Source: Paenacidovorax caeni (GTDB taxonomy: Bacteria; Pseudomonadota; Gammaproteobacteria; Burkholderiales; Burkholderiaceae_C). From it: 64,000 nt of DNA. Below the pieces are notes generated by a model. That model had not been told where the DNA came from. It was given only the letters and a program-made list of their open reading frames with translations, and did no database searches. Of this stretch, positions 1 to 6,774 are shown piece after piece (the stretch's first letter is position 1; each line of letters starts with the position of its first letter). Location: positions 62,001 through 126,000 of the forward strand of contig NZ_CYIG01000007.1 of assembly GCF_001298675.1 (NCBI RefSeq). The letters run 5' to 3'. The position numbers and the translations under genes are program-made.

Positions 1-2
1 CG

Positions 3-479
3 GACTTTCTCGCCCTGCTGGTGGGCAACCACATCCTGGGCGGTGGTGGGCTGGTGTCGCGCCTGACCGAAGAAGTGCGTGAAAAGCGCGGCCTGAGCTA
101 CAGCGTGTACAGCGACTTCTCGCCCGGCCTGAACGTGGGCGGCTTCGTCGTGGCCCTGCAAACCCGCCCCGACCAGGCCGACCAGGCCCTGCAGGTGGCG
201 CAGCAGACCCTGGCGCGCTACGTGCAGGACGGCCCGACCGAGGCCGAGCTCCAGGCCGCCAAGGACAACCTGATCGGCGGTTTCGCGCTGCGCATCGACA
301 GCAACCGCAAGCTGCTGGGCAACGTCAGCAACATTGCCTGGAATGGCCTGCCGCTGGACTACCTGGAGCACTGGACGCAGCGCGTGCAGGCGCTCACCGT
401 GGCCGACGTGCGTGCTGCCCTGCAGCGCCACCTGCACCCTGAGCGCATGGCCACCGTGGTCGTCGGGGGCCAGCCGTGA
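3..479 (+). CDS. M16-family zinc peptidase-like protein, 3' part
   Basis: The gene is cut by the window start, and its frame is open from base 3. The visible 158 residues match the C-terminal half of M16 (pitrilysin/insulinase-like) proteins: a glycine-rich LGGGGLVSRLTEEVREKRGL segment, SYSVYSDF, and the GFVVALQTRP strand followed by a long helical tail. The metal-binding HxxEH motif would lie upstream and is not visible, so this could be either the catalytic or the inactive partner of a pair. The stop overlaps the GTG start of rsmD (GTGA), so the two genes are probably co-transcribed and translationally coupled. Confidence 0.8.
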   Translation, partial: DFLALLVGNHILGGGGLVSRLTEEVREKRGLSYSVYSDFSPGLNVGGFVVALQTRPDQADQALQVAQQTLARYVQDGPTEAELQAAKDNLIGGFALRIDSNRKLLGNVSNIAWNGLPLDYLEHWTQRVQALTVADVRAALQRHLHPERMATVVVGGQP

Positions 480-1075
480 GCCGGCCTGGCACGGCGCGCA
501 CCGTCCCAGTGCCCCGGGGTGCGGGTGAGGTGCGCATCATCGGCGGCCAGTGGAAGCGCACCCGCTTGAAGGTGCCTGACCGTCCGGGCCTGCGCCCCAC
601 GCCCGACCGTGTGCGCGAGACCTTGTTCAACTGGCTCGGGCAGGACTTGACCGGCTGGCATTGCCTTGACGCTTTTGCGGGCACCGGTGCGCTCGGGCTG
701 GAGGCTGCCTCGCGCGGCGCCGCCGCGGTGCTGTTGGTGGAGCAGGATGCCGCATTGGCCGCCGCGCTGCAGCAGCACCAGCAGCGCCTGCAGGCGACGC
801 AGGTGCGCGTGCAGCGGGGCGACGGCCTGGCCGCGCTGCGCCAGGCGCCGCCGGGCAGCCTGCACCTGGTGCTGCTCGACCCGCCGTTCGACGCCCTGGC
901 GCTGTTCGCCCCGGCGCTGCAGGCGGCCGCGCAGGCACTGGCGGCCGACGGCTACGTCTACCTCGAAGCTCCAGCGGCCTGGGACGAGGCGGCGCTGGCC
1001 GCCTGCGGCCTGCGCGTGCACCGCTATCTGAAAGCCGGCGCGGTGCACGCGCACCTGCTGCACCGTGTCTCGTGA
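476..1075 (+). CDS. rsmD: 16S rRNA (guanine966-N2)-methyltransferase RsmD
   Basis: 199 residues, the usual RsmD size. RsmD methylates the N2 of G966 of 16S rRNA using S-adenosylmethionine. Visible hallmarks are the N-terminal RIIGGQWKRTRLKVPD segment, LRPTPDRVRETLFNWL, the SAM-binding loop LDAFAGTGALGLEA (about residue 64) and the catalytic DPPF motif (about residue 138). The start is a GTG overlapping the preceding stop, which indicates coupling to the M16 gene. The first about 18 residues are poorly conserved in character, so a later start is possible. Confidence 0.93.
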   Translation: MSRPGTARTVPVPRGAGEVRIIGGQWKRTRLKVPDRPGLRPTPDRVRETLFNWLGQDLTGWHCLDAFAGTGALGLEAASRGAAAVLLVEQDAALAAALQQHQQRLQATQVRVQRGDGLAALRQAPPGSLHLVLLDPPFDALALFAPALQAAAQALAADGYVYLEAPAAWDEAALAACGLRVHRYLKAGAVHAHLLHRVS

Positions 1076-1145
1076 ACTATTGATTCGATAGCTGCCAGCG
1101 CTTTCCCTATAAGAGCTGGAGCCGTTTTTTATTCAGAAAAGAATT
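1076..1145. repeat. dispersed host intergenic repeat, copy 1
   Basis: The rsmD-coaD gap carries GATAGCTGCCAGCGCTTTCC followed by AAGAGCTGGAG and a T run. This is one of six related copies in the host parts of the window (others near 49.42, 52.35, 57.35, 60.60 and 63.09 kb). The shared core is a GATAGCT-like box and a CCAGCGCTT/AAGCGCTGG inverted repeat that can fold into a hairpin. It probably also serves as a transcript-end or processing structure here. Confidence 0.6.
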
Positions 1146-1149
1146 CACC

Positions 1150-1641
1150 ATGCCCCACGTCATCGCCGTCTATCCAGGCACGTTCGACCCCATCACGCTG
1201 GGCCATGAAGACCTGGTGGCGCGTGCCGCCCAGTTGTTCGACGAGGTCATCGTTGCCGTGGCCGTGGGCCACCACAAGAAAACCCTGTTCAGTTTGGACG
1301 ACCGCATGGCGCTGGTGCGCGAGGTGGTTCGACCATTTCCACAGGTGCGCGTGGAGAGCTTCGACGGCCTGGTGCGCGACTTCGTGCGTGCCCACGGCGC
1401 CAAGGCCATGGTGCGCGGTGTACGCAGCGTCACCGACTTTGAATACGAGCGCCAACTGGCGGGCATGAACCGCCACCTGATGCCCGACGTGGAAACCGTT
1501 TTCCTCACGCCGAGCGACCGTTTTGCGCACCTCTCCAGCAGCTTCGTGCGCGAGATCCATACGCTGGGCGGCGACGTGCAGGCGTTGGTCTCTCCCGCCG
1601 TGCTGCAGCGGCTGCAGGCGCAGGTGCCCGTTCAGCGCTGA
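1150..1641 (+). CDS. coaD: phosphopantetheine adenylyltransferase CoaD
   Basis: 163 residues, the normal bacterial length. CoaD transfers AMP from ATP to 4'-phosphopantetheine to form dephospho-CoA, the penultimate step of coenzyme A synthesis. The nucleotidyltransferase motif GTFDPITLGHEDLVARA is at residues 10-26. RGVRSVTDFEYERQLAGMN (about residue 88 onwards) and the C-terminal SSSFVREI motif are also clear. The ATG follows the intergenic repeat by a few bases; upstream purines (AAAAGAATTC) give only a weak ribosome-binding site. Confidence 0.96.
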   Translation: MPHVIAVYPGTFDPITLGHEDLVARAAQLFDEVIVAVAVGHHKKTLFSLDDRMALVREVVRPFPQVRVESFDGLVRDFVRAHGAKAMVRGVRSVTDFEYERQLAGMNRHLMPDVETVFLTPSDRFAHLSSSFVREIHTLGGDVQALVSPAVLQRLQAQVPVQR

Positions 1642-1694
1642 ACTTGCCGGGGCGGCGCACGCTGCCGAGCGGGAGCGCCGTAAACAGTCTCCAA

Positions 1695-1722
1695 AAGCAA
1701 AAGCGCCCCCGAAGGGGCGCTT
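1695..1722 (-). terminator. rho-independent terminator of the BON-domain gene
   Basis: Perfect 9-bp stem AAGCGCCCC/GGGGCGCTT (1701-1709 with 1714-1722) and a 4-base loop. Read on the minus strand, the stem is followed by a T-rich stretch (TTTTGCTTTTGG), as expected after the BON gene ending at 1756. In the plus direction there is no good T run. Confidence 0.8.
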
Positions 1723-1755
1723 GCGTGTGGCTTGCCGCCCGGAGGGCGGGCCAGC

Positions 1756-2073
1756 TCAGGGGCGCACGACGATGCTGTTGCGCACTTCGCGCACGTGCTT
1801 GGTGTTGCGTGCGATGCTTTCGGCCTTGTTCTTCTCGGCCACGGTCTTGGCAAAGCCCGACAGTTGCACGGTGCCGTTCAGGGTCTCGACGCTGATCGCG
1901 CCGGCGGACACGGTCTTGTCTTCCACCAGCTTGGCCTTCACGGCCGTGGTGATGGCGGCGTCGTCCACGTAGGCGCCCACGGTTTGCTGGTCACGGGCCA
2001 CGGCGCAGCCGGTGGCGGTGACGATGGTGGTGCCGGCGAGGGCAGCGAAGGCGATGGCGCGAAGGTATTTCAT
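1756..2073 (-). CDS. BON-domain envelope (lipo)protein
   Basis: 105 residues. There is a Sec-type signal (MKYLRAIAFAALAGTTIVTA) with a Cys shortly after (ATGCAVARD), suggesting a lipoprotein, although the lipobox is imperfect. One BON domain follows (about residues 38-105: DDAAITTAVKAKLVED ... LNGTVQLSGFAKT ... VREVRNSIVVRP), the fold of OsmY-like periplasmic proteins linked to envelope or osmotic stress. The start is set by GAGGAGAAAACC directly before the ATG. Next in this direction across the prophage lie a DUF883-like gene and a DUF1328 gene, so the prophage appears to interrupt a stress-protein cluster. Confidence 0.85.
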   Translation of the reverse strand: MKYLRAIAFAALAGTTIVTATGCAVARDQQTVGAYVDDAAITTAVKAKLVEDKTVSAGAISVETLNGTVQLSGFAKTVAEKNKAESIARNTKHVREVRNSIVVRP

Positions 2074-2312
2074 GGTTTTCTCCTCGATGGGTTGGAAAGG
2101 CGAGTGCTGTGGTGCAGTGCCTGCCAGCCGGTTGCACTCCCCCGATCGGCAAGTATCCGCATCATGATGCCTGCGGTGCGCGGCACAGGCGGCGTGCATG
2201 GGCCGTGCGAACGCAAGCAATTGTCAATCAACTTCAGCGTTTGCGTGCGCGTGCCGCGTACCCCGCGGCCGTGGCCAGAGCGGCACCGGCCACGGCGAAT
2301 GGCGCGCCGCGC
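2074..2312. other. host flank: BON-gene promoter region and possible 3' remnant of a split gene
   Basis: No complete gene. On the minus strand a 25-codon open stretch (about 2237-2311, stop at 2234-2236) encodes APFAVAGAALATAAGYAARA and a basic RKR end, which looks like a membrane segment. Joined directly to the host sequence at the other prophage end it stays in frame with the DUF883-like gene at 41627-42016. It could therefore be that gene's displaced 3' end. This is an inference; a separate small gene remnant is also possible. Confidence 0.4.
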
Positions 2313-2377
2313 GCTTTGGCACTAAATAACGCTGCCTTTGGCACTTCTCAACGCTGGCTTTGGCGCACTTTTAAAGC
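2313..2377 (+). repeat. three 22-bp direct repeats at the left prophage end
   Basis: Units start at 2313, 2335 and 2357 with an exact 22-bp period: GCTTTGGCACT-AAAT-AACGCTG, CCTTTGGCACT-TCTC-AACGCTG, and a diverged third unit GCTTTGGCGCACTTTTAAAGC. MuA binds 22-bp sites repeated at the ends of Mu, so these are the likely transposase-binding sites of this element. The opposite end has an inverted copy of the first half-unit. Confidence 0.75.
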
Positions 2378-2389
2378 CTGCACCAGCGC

Positions 2390-2398
2390 TGTGGATAA
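2390..2398. promoter_or_regulatory. DnaA-box-like site at the left prophage end
   Basis: TGTGGATAA is the exact complement of the DnaA-box consensus TTATCCACA. It lies just inside the 22-bp repeats, and two more copies lie near the right end (41310-41318 and 41643-41651). Confidence 0.5.
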
Positions 2399-2420
2399 CT
2401 TTTGCCATGGCCCAGAGAGA

Positions 2421-2445
2421 TAAAAGGCCCGCATCGCGGGCCTTT
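2421..2445 (-). terminator. terminator at the end of the prophage late region
   Basis: Ten-bp perfect stem AAAGGCCCGC/GCGGGCCTTT with a 3-base loop (2423-2432 with 2436-2445). On the minus strand it is followed by TTTTATCTC. It lies downstream of the last late gene, close to the prophage end, and would stop late transcription before it enters the host. Confidence 0.85.
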
Positions 2446-2476
2446 GAAGTTGCAGGCGGCCTCGGCCGCCGCTGGT

Positions 2477-2701
2477 TTACGCCGTCACCGGCTTGCCGCC
2501 GAGCGCTTCGACTGCCTTGGAGAGCAGCTCTTCAACGCTTTCAAGATCCCCTGCATAGCCCCAGTGGCGTGGCTCCTTGGCCGCATCCCCTGCATGGGCG
2601 CGCTGCGCGTCGAGCAGCGCGGCGAGCTGGATGGTGATGTTGGCCTGGCGCATCTTGTAGGCTTCTGCGGCGCTGCGGGCTTGTTTTTTCACGTCGTACA
2701 T
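2477..2701 (-). CDS. small phage protein of unknown function
   Basis: 74 residues, largely helical and charged (KKQARSAAEAYKMRQANITI ... ESVEELLSKAVEALGG). It is the last gene of the late region. The ATG at 2701 has a GGAG about 10 bases upstream. A GTG at 2791 in the same frame overlaps the methyltransferase stop (TAGTG) and would add 30 residues by translational coupling; I prefer the ATG because of its ribosome-binding site. No family was recognised. Confidence 0.6.
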   Translation of the reverse strand: MYDVKKQARSAAEAYKMRQANITIQLAALLDAQRAHAGDAAKEPRHWGYAGDLESVEELLSKAVEALGGKPVTA

Positions 2702-2790
2702 GGCGGGAATCTCCGGTTGGTTTGCGATGCCACCAGTACCGCTCTGTCGCGCCGCGAAGCCAAGCGGTGCCAGACTACCGTTGTCTGCCA

Positions 2791-3576
2791 CTACGCCACC
2801 CGCTTGAAGTTGCTGATCAGCACCTCGGCCGCTTCCTGTTTCTTGGCCCCGCTAATGCTGTAGCGCGTCTTCACGGCCTCAATGTGGAAGTTGGCGAAGG
2901 TCTCACGCACGCCCGGCGTGTCGTTCAGGCTCAGGATGAAGCGTCCCTTGAGGCCGTCCAGCAGCCCCGCCAGGCGCCCAAAATCCTCCCGGCTGAACAA
3001 GCCCTCCCCGTAGTCGCCCTCGCAGTCCCAGTACGGCGGGTCCACGTAGAACAGGGTGCCGGGCTTGTCAAAGCGCTGGATGACCTGGTCGTAGGGCTTG
3101 TTCTCGATGAACACCCTGGCGAGCCGCAGATGGGCCTCGCTGAGATCTTCCTCGATCCGCAGCAGGTTGAGCCGAGGCGCGCCGGTGGCAGAGATCCCGT
3201 AGGTCGGGCGCACGATGCGCGCGCCGAAGCTGCTCTTGGCAAGGTAGAAGAACCTGGCCGCGCGCTGGATGTCTGTGAGGGTGTCGGCAGGGGTTTTGAG
3301 AAAGCGGTCGAACTCGTCACGCGACACCAGCATCCAGCGGAACTGCGCTACCAACTCACCCAGGTGGTACTTGACGCACCTGTACAGGTTGGTGAGTTCC
3401 GAGTTGATGTCGTTGATGATCTCGACTTTGCTTTCGGGCTTTTTAAAGAGCACCCAGGCCGCGCCCGCGAACACCTCGCAGTAGGTCTGGCGATCCGGCA
3501 TCCTCTCGATGATCCGGTCGGCCAGGCGGCTCTTGCCGCCCAGCCACGCCAATGGGCTTTTCAGTTGCGTCATCAT
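2791..3576 (-). CDS. DNA adenine-N6 methyltransferase (Dam/MT-A70 superfamily D12 class)
   Basis: 261 residues. The N-terminal SAM-binding motif PLAWLGGKSRLADRI and YCEVFAGAAWVLF, the catalytic DPPY motif in LFYVDPPYW (about residue 187 from this start) and a central target-recognition segment mark a D12-class adenine methylase. Its start lies inside the overlapping com gene, an arrangement like com-mom of phage Mu, where Com controls translation of the DNA modification gene. It probably modifies phage DNA to resist host restriction. AAGGAACC precedes two adjacent ATG codons (3576 and 3573); either may be used. Confidence 0.9.
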   Translation of the reverse strand: MMTQLKSPLAWLGGKSRLADRIIERMPDRQTYCEVFAGAAWVLFKKPESKVEIINDINSELTNLYRCVKYHLGELVAQFRWMLVSRDEFDRFLKTPADTLTDIQRAARFFYLAKSSFGARIVRPTYGISATGAPRLNLLRIEEDLSEAHLRLARVFIENKPYDQVIQRFDKPGTLFYVDPPYWDCEGDYGEGLFSREDFGRLAGLLDGLKGRFILSLNDTPGVRETFANFHIEAVKTRYSISGAKKQEAAEVLISNFKRVA

Positions 3577-3748
3577 GGTTCCTTGTTGAATGACGCTCAT
3601 GGCGTTCTGGCTTGGGGCTCGGGCCGCTGCGATCAGCGGTGCAGGCTCTCCAGTGGTTCAGGCACCCGCAGCGCGGGCACTTGATCTCTACGATTCCTTC
3701 GGCGCGGGCCAGCAGCTTGCTGCAGCGCCCGCATCTCACTTCTTTCAT
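3443..3748 (-). CDS. com: Com-like zinc-finger translational regulator
   Basis: 101 residues. The first 35 match the Mu Com pattern: MKEVRCGRCSKLLARA then IKCPRCGCLNHWRA, giving a four-Cys zinc site (CxxC ... CxxC). In Mu, Com binds mom mRNA and opens a hairpin so that mom can be translated. Here the last 134 bases of com overlap the start of the adenine methyltransferase in another frame, so the same control is likely. The C-terminal 60 residues (about 41 onward) are Arg/Pro/Gly-rich, partly a by-product of the overlap, and longer than in Mu Com (62 residues in total). Confidence 0.8.
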   Translation of the reverse strand: MKEVRCGRCSKLLARAEGIVEIKCPRCGCLNHWRACTADRSGPSPKPERHERHSTRNHDDATEKPIGVAGRQEPPGRPDHREDAGSPDLLRGVRGRGLGAL

Positions 3749-3774
3749 GTCGGCATCACCTATGATTCGACCCG

Positions 3775-3784
3775 CCTAGCTAGG
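3775..3784. promoter_or_regulatory. palindrome upstream of com
   Basis: CCTAGCTAGG is a perfect 10-bp palindrome 27 bases upstream of the com start, in a 127-base gap between com and the gene at 3876. It may be a regulator-binding site for the modification operon. No GATC sites, which control mom expression in Mu, occur in this gap. Confidence 0.35.
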
Positions 3785-3875
3785 TGGCAGGGTCTCTGGT
3801 TGATGCCGTGCTCACCCACGGCAAAGACGTTTGCGAGGGGTGTTCACGCACCCCAAGCATTCGCCCTGTCTTTTT

Positions 3876-4097
3876 TTAAATCACATCGACATACACCGGC
3901 AGATCAGGCGCAGGCCCCTGAACCACCCCATCCTGGATAAACACCTTTGCGCCCACGGCAGCCTCGCCGCGCACACGCACCTGGCCCGCACCGGGCAGCT
4001 CCACGATGGTCGAGCCGTTGGCGCAATACACCACCGTGGCGATCTGCACCCGGCCAGGCGCCAGCAGCTCCTTGAGCTGCAAAAAAAGGTTAGGCAT
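3876..4097 (-). CDS. small phage protein, possible tail accessory
   Basis: 73 residues, predicted mostly beta: LLAPGRVQIATVVYCANGST, then IVELPGAGQVRVRG and VYVDVI. Its start overlaps the end of the 631-residue tail gene by 8 bases, so it is translated as part of the tail operon. A short OB- or SH3-like barrel is conceivable. No family recognised. Confidence 0.65.
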   Translation of the reverse strand: MPNLFLQLKELLAPGRVQIATVVYCANGSTIVELPGAGQVRVRGEAAVGAKVFIQDGVVQGPAPDLPVYVDVI

Positions 4098-5985
4098 GAC
4101 TGAGCACCTCCAGCGATTGCGTGAGCACCGGGAATGCATGGGTTATGTCCGTCGAATCCACAATGCCCAGGCGCTGCACCGAGACGTCATCCCAGTACCG
4201 CAGCACCGTGCCTGGCTTGATCACACCCGTGGCGGGCAGTACCGGCAGCGTCATCTTGTGGCGCAGCATCAGGCCGGACTCCGACAGCTCAGCGCGGGCG
4301 CGGGCCTTGGCCGCCTCAATGGTGGTAATCAAGGGATGCACCACCATGGGCTGCTTGAGCACGTCGCCCGCCGTGCCCGGCCGGGTCAGATCCGCGAACA
4401 CACCACCGGCCGCGCCGTGCACGAAGATGCGGTTGTATTCGGGTAAGTCGAGCACCTCGGTCTCATCGATCTCCGAGAACCCCTCAGGCAGCTCGATCTG
4501 CGGCACCAGCTCCTGCTGCCAGCGCCACCACTCCATGGGCCACAGGGGGAGCACGCGCATCACGCTGTCGGTGTCATGCGGCTGGAGGTAGCCGCCCACA
4601 CTGCCCGCGATGTCGGCCAGTGCGCTGACCATGGAGCCCTGATGCATCCAGACGCCCCCGGGCACAAGCCAGTCCTGCAGCCCAAAATCCACGCTCCAGC
4701 CGAAACCCACGCCGTTCACAGTGAGCACCTCGCTCATGAGCTGGTGTGCAGTGCGGTCCAGCGCCGAGCCGAAGTTCATAACCAAGCCGCGCTGTGGGTC
4801 GAGCACCGCCGCCTTACCCCGCCCCGATGTCGTGACGACGTGCTCCGGCAGGCGGCGGCTACGCGGCGCGCGCTCGATCTGCAGCCGAAACGGCTGGCCG
4901 TTGACCCGCACCTCGATCTCCACGGCCTGGCCCATGGGAGGAGTCACCGCATCGCGGGCCGAGGCATGGAACGTGGCGCTGAATGTCCACGTCCAGCTCT
5001 GCCGGTTGAGCTGCATGCTGAAGCTCTCACTGGGCAGCGGCGGCCCGCTCAGGTCGTCGGCACGGCGAATCTCGATACTGTTGATCACGACATAGCTCCT
5101 GCGCGCTGGCACGACGATGTCAGCTGGGTGCGGCGGCGGCCCAGCCCGCTCGCACACAAAGACCAGCCGCCCATCGCCCGTGGCCAGCTCATTGAAAACA
5201 AGGCGCCCCAGCGTTGCCGGGTCGTAGCACGGGGGGCGCTTGGGCGGCTGCGACGGCACGTACATGCCAGGCGGGGGCCGCATACCGTCCTGCCAGTGAC
5301 TGCGCAGGCCCAGGCTAAGCCTTTGCCCATCACGCCAGTGCTCGCCAACGGCGGCGCGCAGCGGCTGAGCCTCTTGCCAGTGTGTGAGCACAGCGGCACG
5401 CCGGGGCCGCATTTGCTGCCAGTGGGCGGCCACGGCCGCACGCAGGCCCTGCCCGTCTTGCCAGCGCACGGCCACGGCAGTGCACTGGTGCTGCGCCTCT
5501 TTCCAGGCCAGCACCACACCCCCGCCCAGCTGCTGCGCATCTTGCCAATGCACGGCCACGGCAGTGCGCTGGCGCTCGCCCTCTTGCCAGCGTGTAGCGG
5601 TGGCAGTGGCCAGGGGTGTAGCCTCTTGCCAGCGCGCCTGGGCTGCCACGCGCAGCGGTGCGGACTCCCGCCAAGGCAGCGAAGCACCAGCGGCCGCAGG
5701 CGCAGCCTCCTGCCAGACTGATTGCAGCTCGGCGCGCACACCGCCCCGGCTGACGTTGGCATCCCACTCCAGCACCACCGTGCCATCAAGGCCCGGTAGA
5801 TCGACATCCATTGACAGCCCCGTGCCAAAGCGCAGCACCAGCGGCCCGCCATAGTCCAGGCCGGGCAAGTCGGCATCGATGGCAAGCGGCGCATCAGGGA
5901 TGACCTCGCCACCCCCGGTGTCGCCAAAAACCAGTCGGCCAGTTCCGTCCTGCGGCGCGAAGAAGAGGAGTTTTGCGTCACCCAC
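4090..5985 (-). CDS. tail-tip/hub-like protein with ten 14-residue Trp repeats
   Basis: 631 residues. Residues 1-80 contain paired motifs (GRLVF at 17-21; DLPGLD at 39-44 and 62-67). Residues 91-230 are ten tandem 14-residue units, each starting with Trp (W91, 105, 119, 133, 147, 161, 175, 189, 203, 217, with W231 opening a partial unit), consensus WQ(E/D)(A/G)-x-x-L-R-(A/T)-AVA-x-H. A second GRLVF pair follows (about 260-276). The C-terminal half (about 290-631) looks like a tail hub: YVVINSIEIRR, a QSWTWTFSATF segment, EIEVRVNGQPFRLQIER, and a long alpha/beta remainder. It ends the run of large tail genes, so a receptor-contacting or baseplate-hub role is inferred. Confidence 0.7.
   Translation of the reverse strand: MGDAKLLFFAPQDGTGRLVFGDTGGGEVIPDAPLAIDADLPGLDYGGPLVLRFGTGLSMDVDLPGLDGTVVLEWDANVSRGGVRAELQSVWQEAAPAAAGASLPWRESAPLRVAAQARWQEATPLATATATRWQEGERQRTAVAVHWQDAQQLGGGVVLAWKEAQHQCTAVAVRWQDGQGLRAAVAAHWQQMRPRRAAVLTHWQEAQPLRAAVGEHWRDGQRLSLGLRSHWQDGMRPPPGMYVPSQPPKRPPCYDPATLGRLVFNELATGDGRLVFVCERAGPPPHPADIVVPARRSYVVINSIEIRRADDLSGPPLPSESFSMQLNRQSWTWTFSATFHASARDAVTPPMGQAVEIEVRVNGQPFRLQIERAPRSRRLPEHVVTTSGRGKAAVLDPQRGLVMNFGSALDRTAHQLMSEVLTVNGVGFGWSVDFGLQDWLVPGGVWMHQGSMVSALADIAGSVGGYLQPHDTDSVMRVLPLWPMEWWRWQQELVPQIELPEGFSEIDETEVLDLPEYNRIFVHGAAGGVFADLTRPGTAGDVLKQPMVVHPLITTIEAAKARARAELSESGLMLRHKMTLPVLPATGVIKPGTVLRYWDDVSVQRLGIVDSTDITHAFPVLTQSLEVLSHA
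5296..5715 (-). repeat. ten 42-bp tandem repeats inside a tail gene
   Basis: The 420 bases encode ten 14-residue units with exact spacing of the Trp codons and no insertions. The units differ in sequence but keep TGG-CAA/G-GA- openings, so the array is old or under selection for its period. Such arrays can change length by slippage or recombination. Confidence 0.85.
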
Positions 5986-5989
5986 ACGG

Positions 5990-6379
5990 CTACCCCAACA
6001 GCGCGGTATCGCTCAGCGGCACAACGCCGCCCGCGTAGATGACGAATGGGCCACCCTCGGGCGTGCCCTTGATTTGGAAAGGCCCAGGGCCCCAGGCATC
6101 GGTGACGGCCGCGCCAAAAATCGGCACGCCATTGCCGTCGCACCACTCACCCCACGATGGCGTGCCGGTGGCAAGCACCAGGTCTTGCTGCGCCGCTTGC
6201 TGCAGCGCGATGCGGCCCTGCGCATTGATCGTGCCGCACGGTTTGGCCAGGCGGCATACCGCCAGCAGCACCCCACCCTGCTCGGTGTAAATTTTGACGC
6301 TTGATGGGCCAGCGCCCGCATCAGCCATAGCGATGGATGCTGCATTGCGCGCGGCGCGGTGTGCGGTGCTGATGGTCAT
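5990..6379 (-). CDS. phage tail-region protein, unknown function
   Basis: 129 residues. N-terminal Ala-rich helix (AHRAARNAASIAMADAGAG) then beta-rich sequence (SVKIYTEQGGVLLAV, WGEWCDGNGVPIFG, GPFVIYAGGVVPL). The ATG overlaps the stop of the preceding gene (ATGA), so the two are coupled. No family recognised; position between two large tail-tip genes suggests a tip or chaperone role. Confidence 0.7.
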   Translation of the reverse strand: MTISTAHRAARNAASIAMADAGAGPSSVKIYTEQGGVLLAVCRLAKPCGTINAQGRIALQQAAQQDLVLATGTPSWGEWCDGNGVPIFGAAVTDAWGPGPFQIKGTPEGGPFVIYAGGVVPLSDTALLG

Positions 6380-6765
6380 GCATCCTCCCGCGCTACTACC
6401 GGGCCAGCGCCCACGGTCTTGTGGTTGCCCCAAGGGTCAATCGCCACAGCGATGTAGGAGACACCCAGCTCTAGGCCCTCGGCGCGGTAGTGGCCCTGAG
6501 CGTCGCTGTAGCCCTCCCAGGCTTTGAAGCCGTCCGCCGCGCGCAGCAGCCACACCCGGCCAGACACAAATGGCGCCTCAGGCGATACAGCCGAGGCGCG
6601 AAACATCACCCGGTCAGCAATCACGCCTAGCGTGGGATTGGTGTGCCGGTAGTCTTGGGGCAAGCGGCTGGGCCGGGGCAGTGGTAGCACGCCGCTGAAC
6701 TGCGCACCAGGCGCACACTGCAGCAGGCCGTGGCGCGCTAGCGGTAGGAGGATGGGACTGCTCAT
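6376..6765 (-). CDS. tail-region protein with transthyretin-like (carboxypeptidase-regulatory) fold
   Basis: 129 residues. The C-terminal 65 residues (SGRVWLLRAADGFKAWEGYS ... GHYRAEGLELGVSYIAVAID) have the strand pattern of a CarboxypepD-regulatory or transthyretin-like beta sandwich: G-x-V-x-L, a G-x-Y turn, then a Y-x-V-A strand. Such domains decorate phage tails and bind surfaces. The domain call is from pattern only. Confidence 0.65.
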   Translation of the reverse strand: MSSPILLPLARHGLLQCAPGAQFSGVLPLPRPSRLPQDYRHTNPTLGVIADRVMFRASAVSPEAPFVSGRVWLLRAADGFKAWEGYSDAQGHYRAEGLELGVSYIAVAIDPWGNHKTVGAGPVVAREDA

Positions 6766-6774
6766 GCGCCCGCC

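Noticed and set aside
2304-2318. Possible 5-bp target-site duplication at the prophage ends
   Set aside because: The bases next to the inverted matches (GCGCG on the left, CGGTC on the right) do not agree in any register tried.
2707-2790. tRNA-like foldback (CAGAC-loop-GTCTG and ACCGCT/AGCGGT stems) downstream of the methyltransferase
   Set aside because: There is no T-loop consensus (GGTTCGA) and no proper acceptor stem or anticodon arm, so I do not call a tRNA.
3837-3854. GGGGTG/CACCCC hairpin between com and its upstream neighbour as an intrinsic terminator
   Set aside because: No T run follows on the minus strand where transcription would end.
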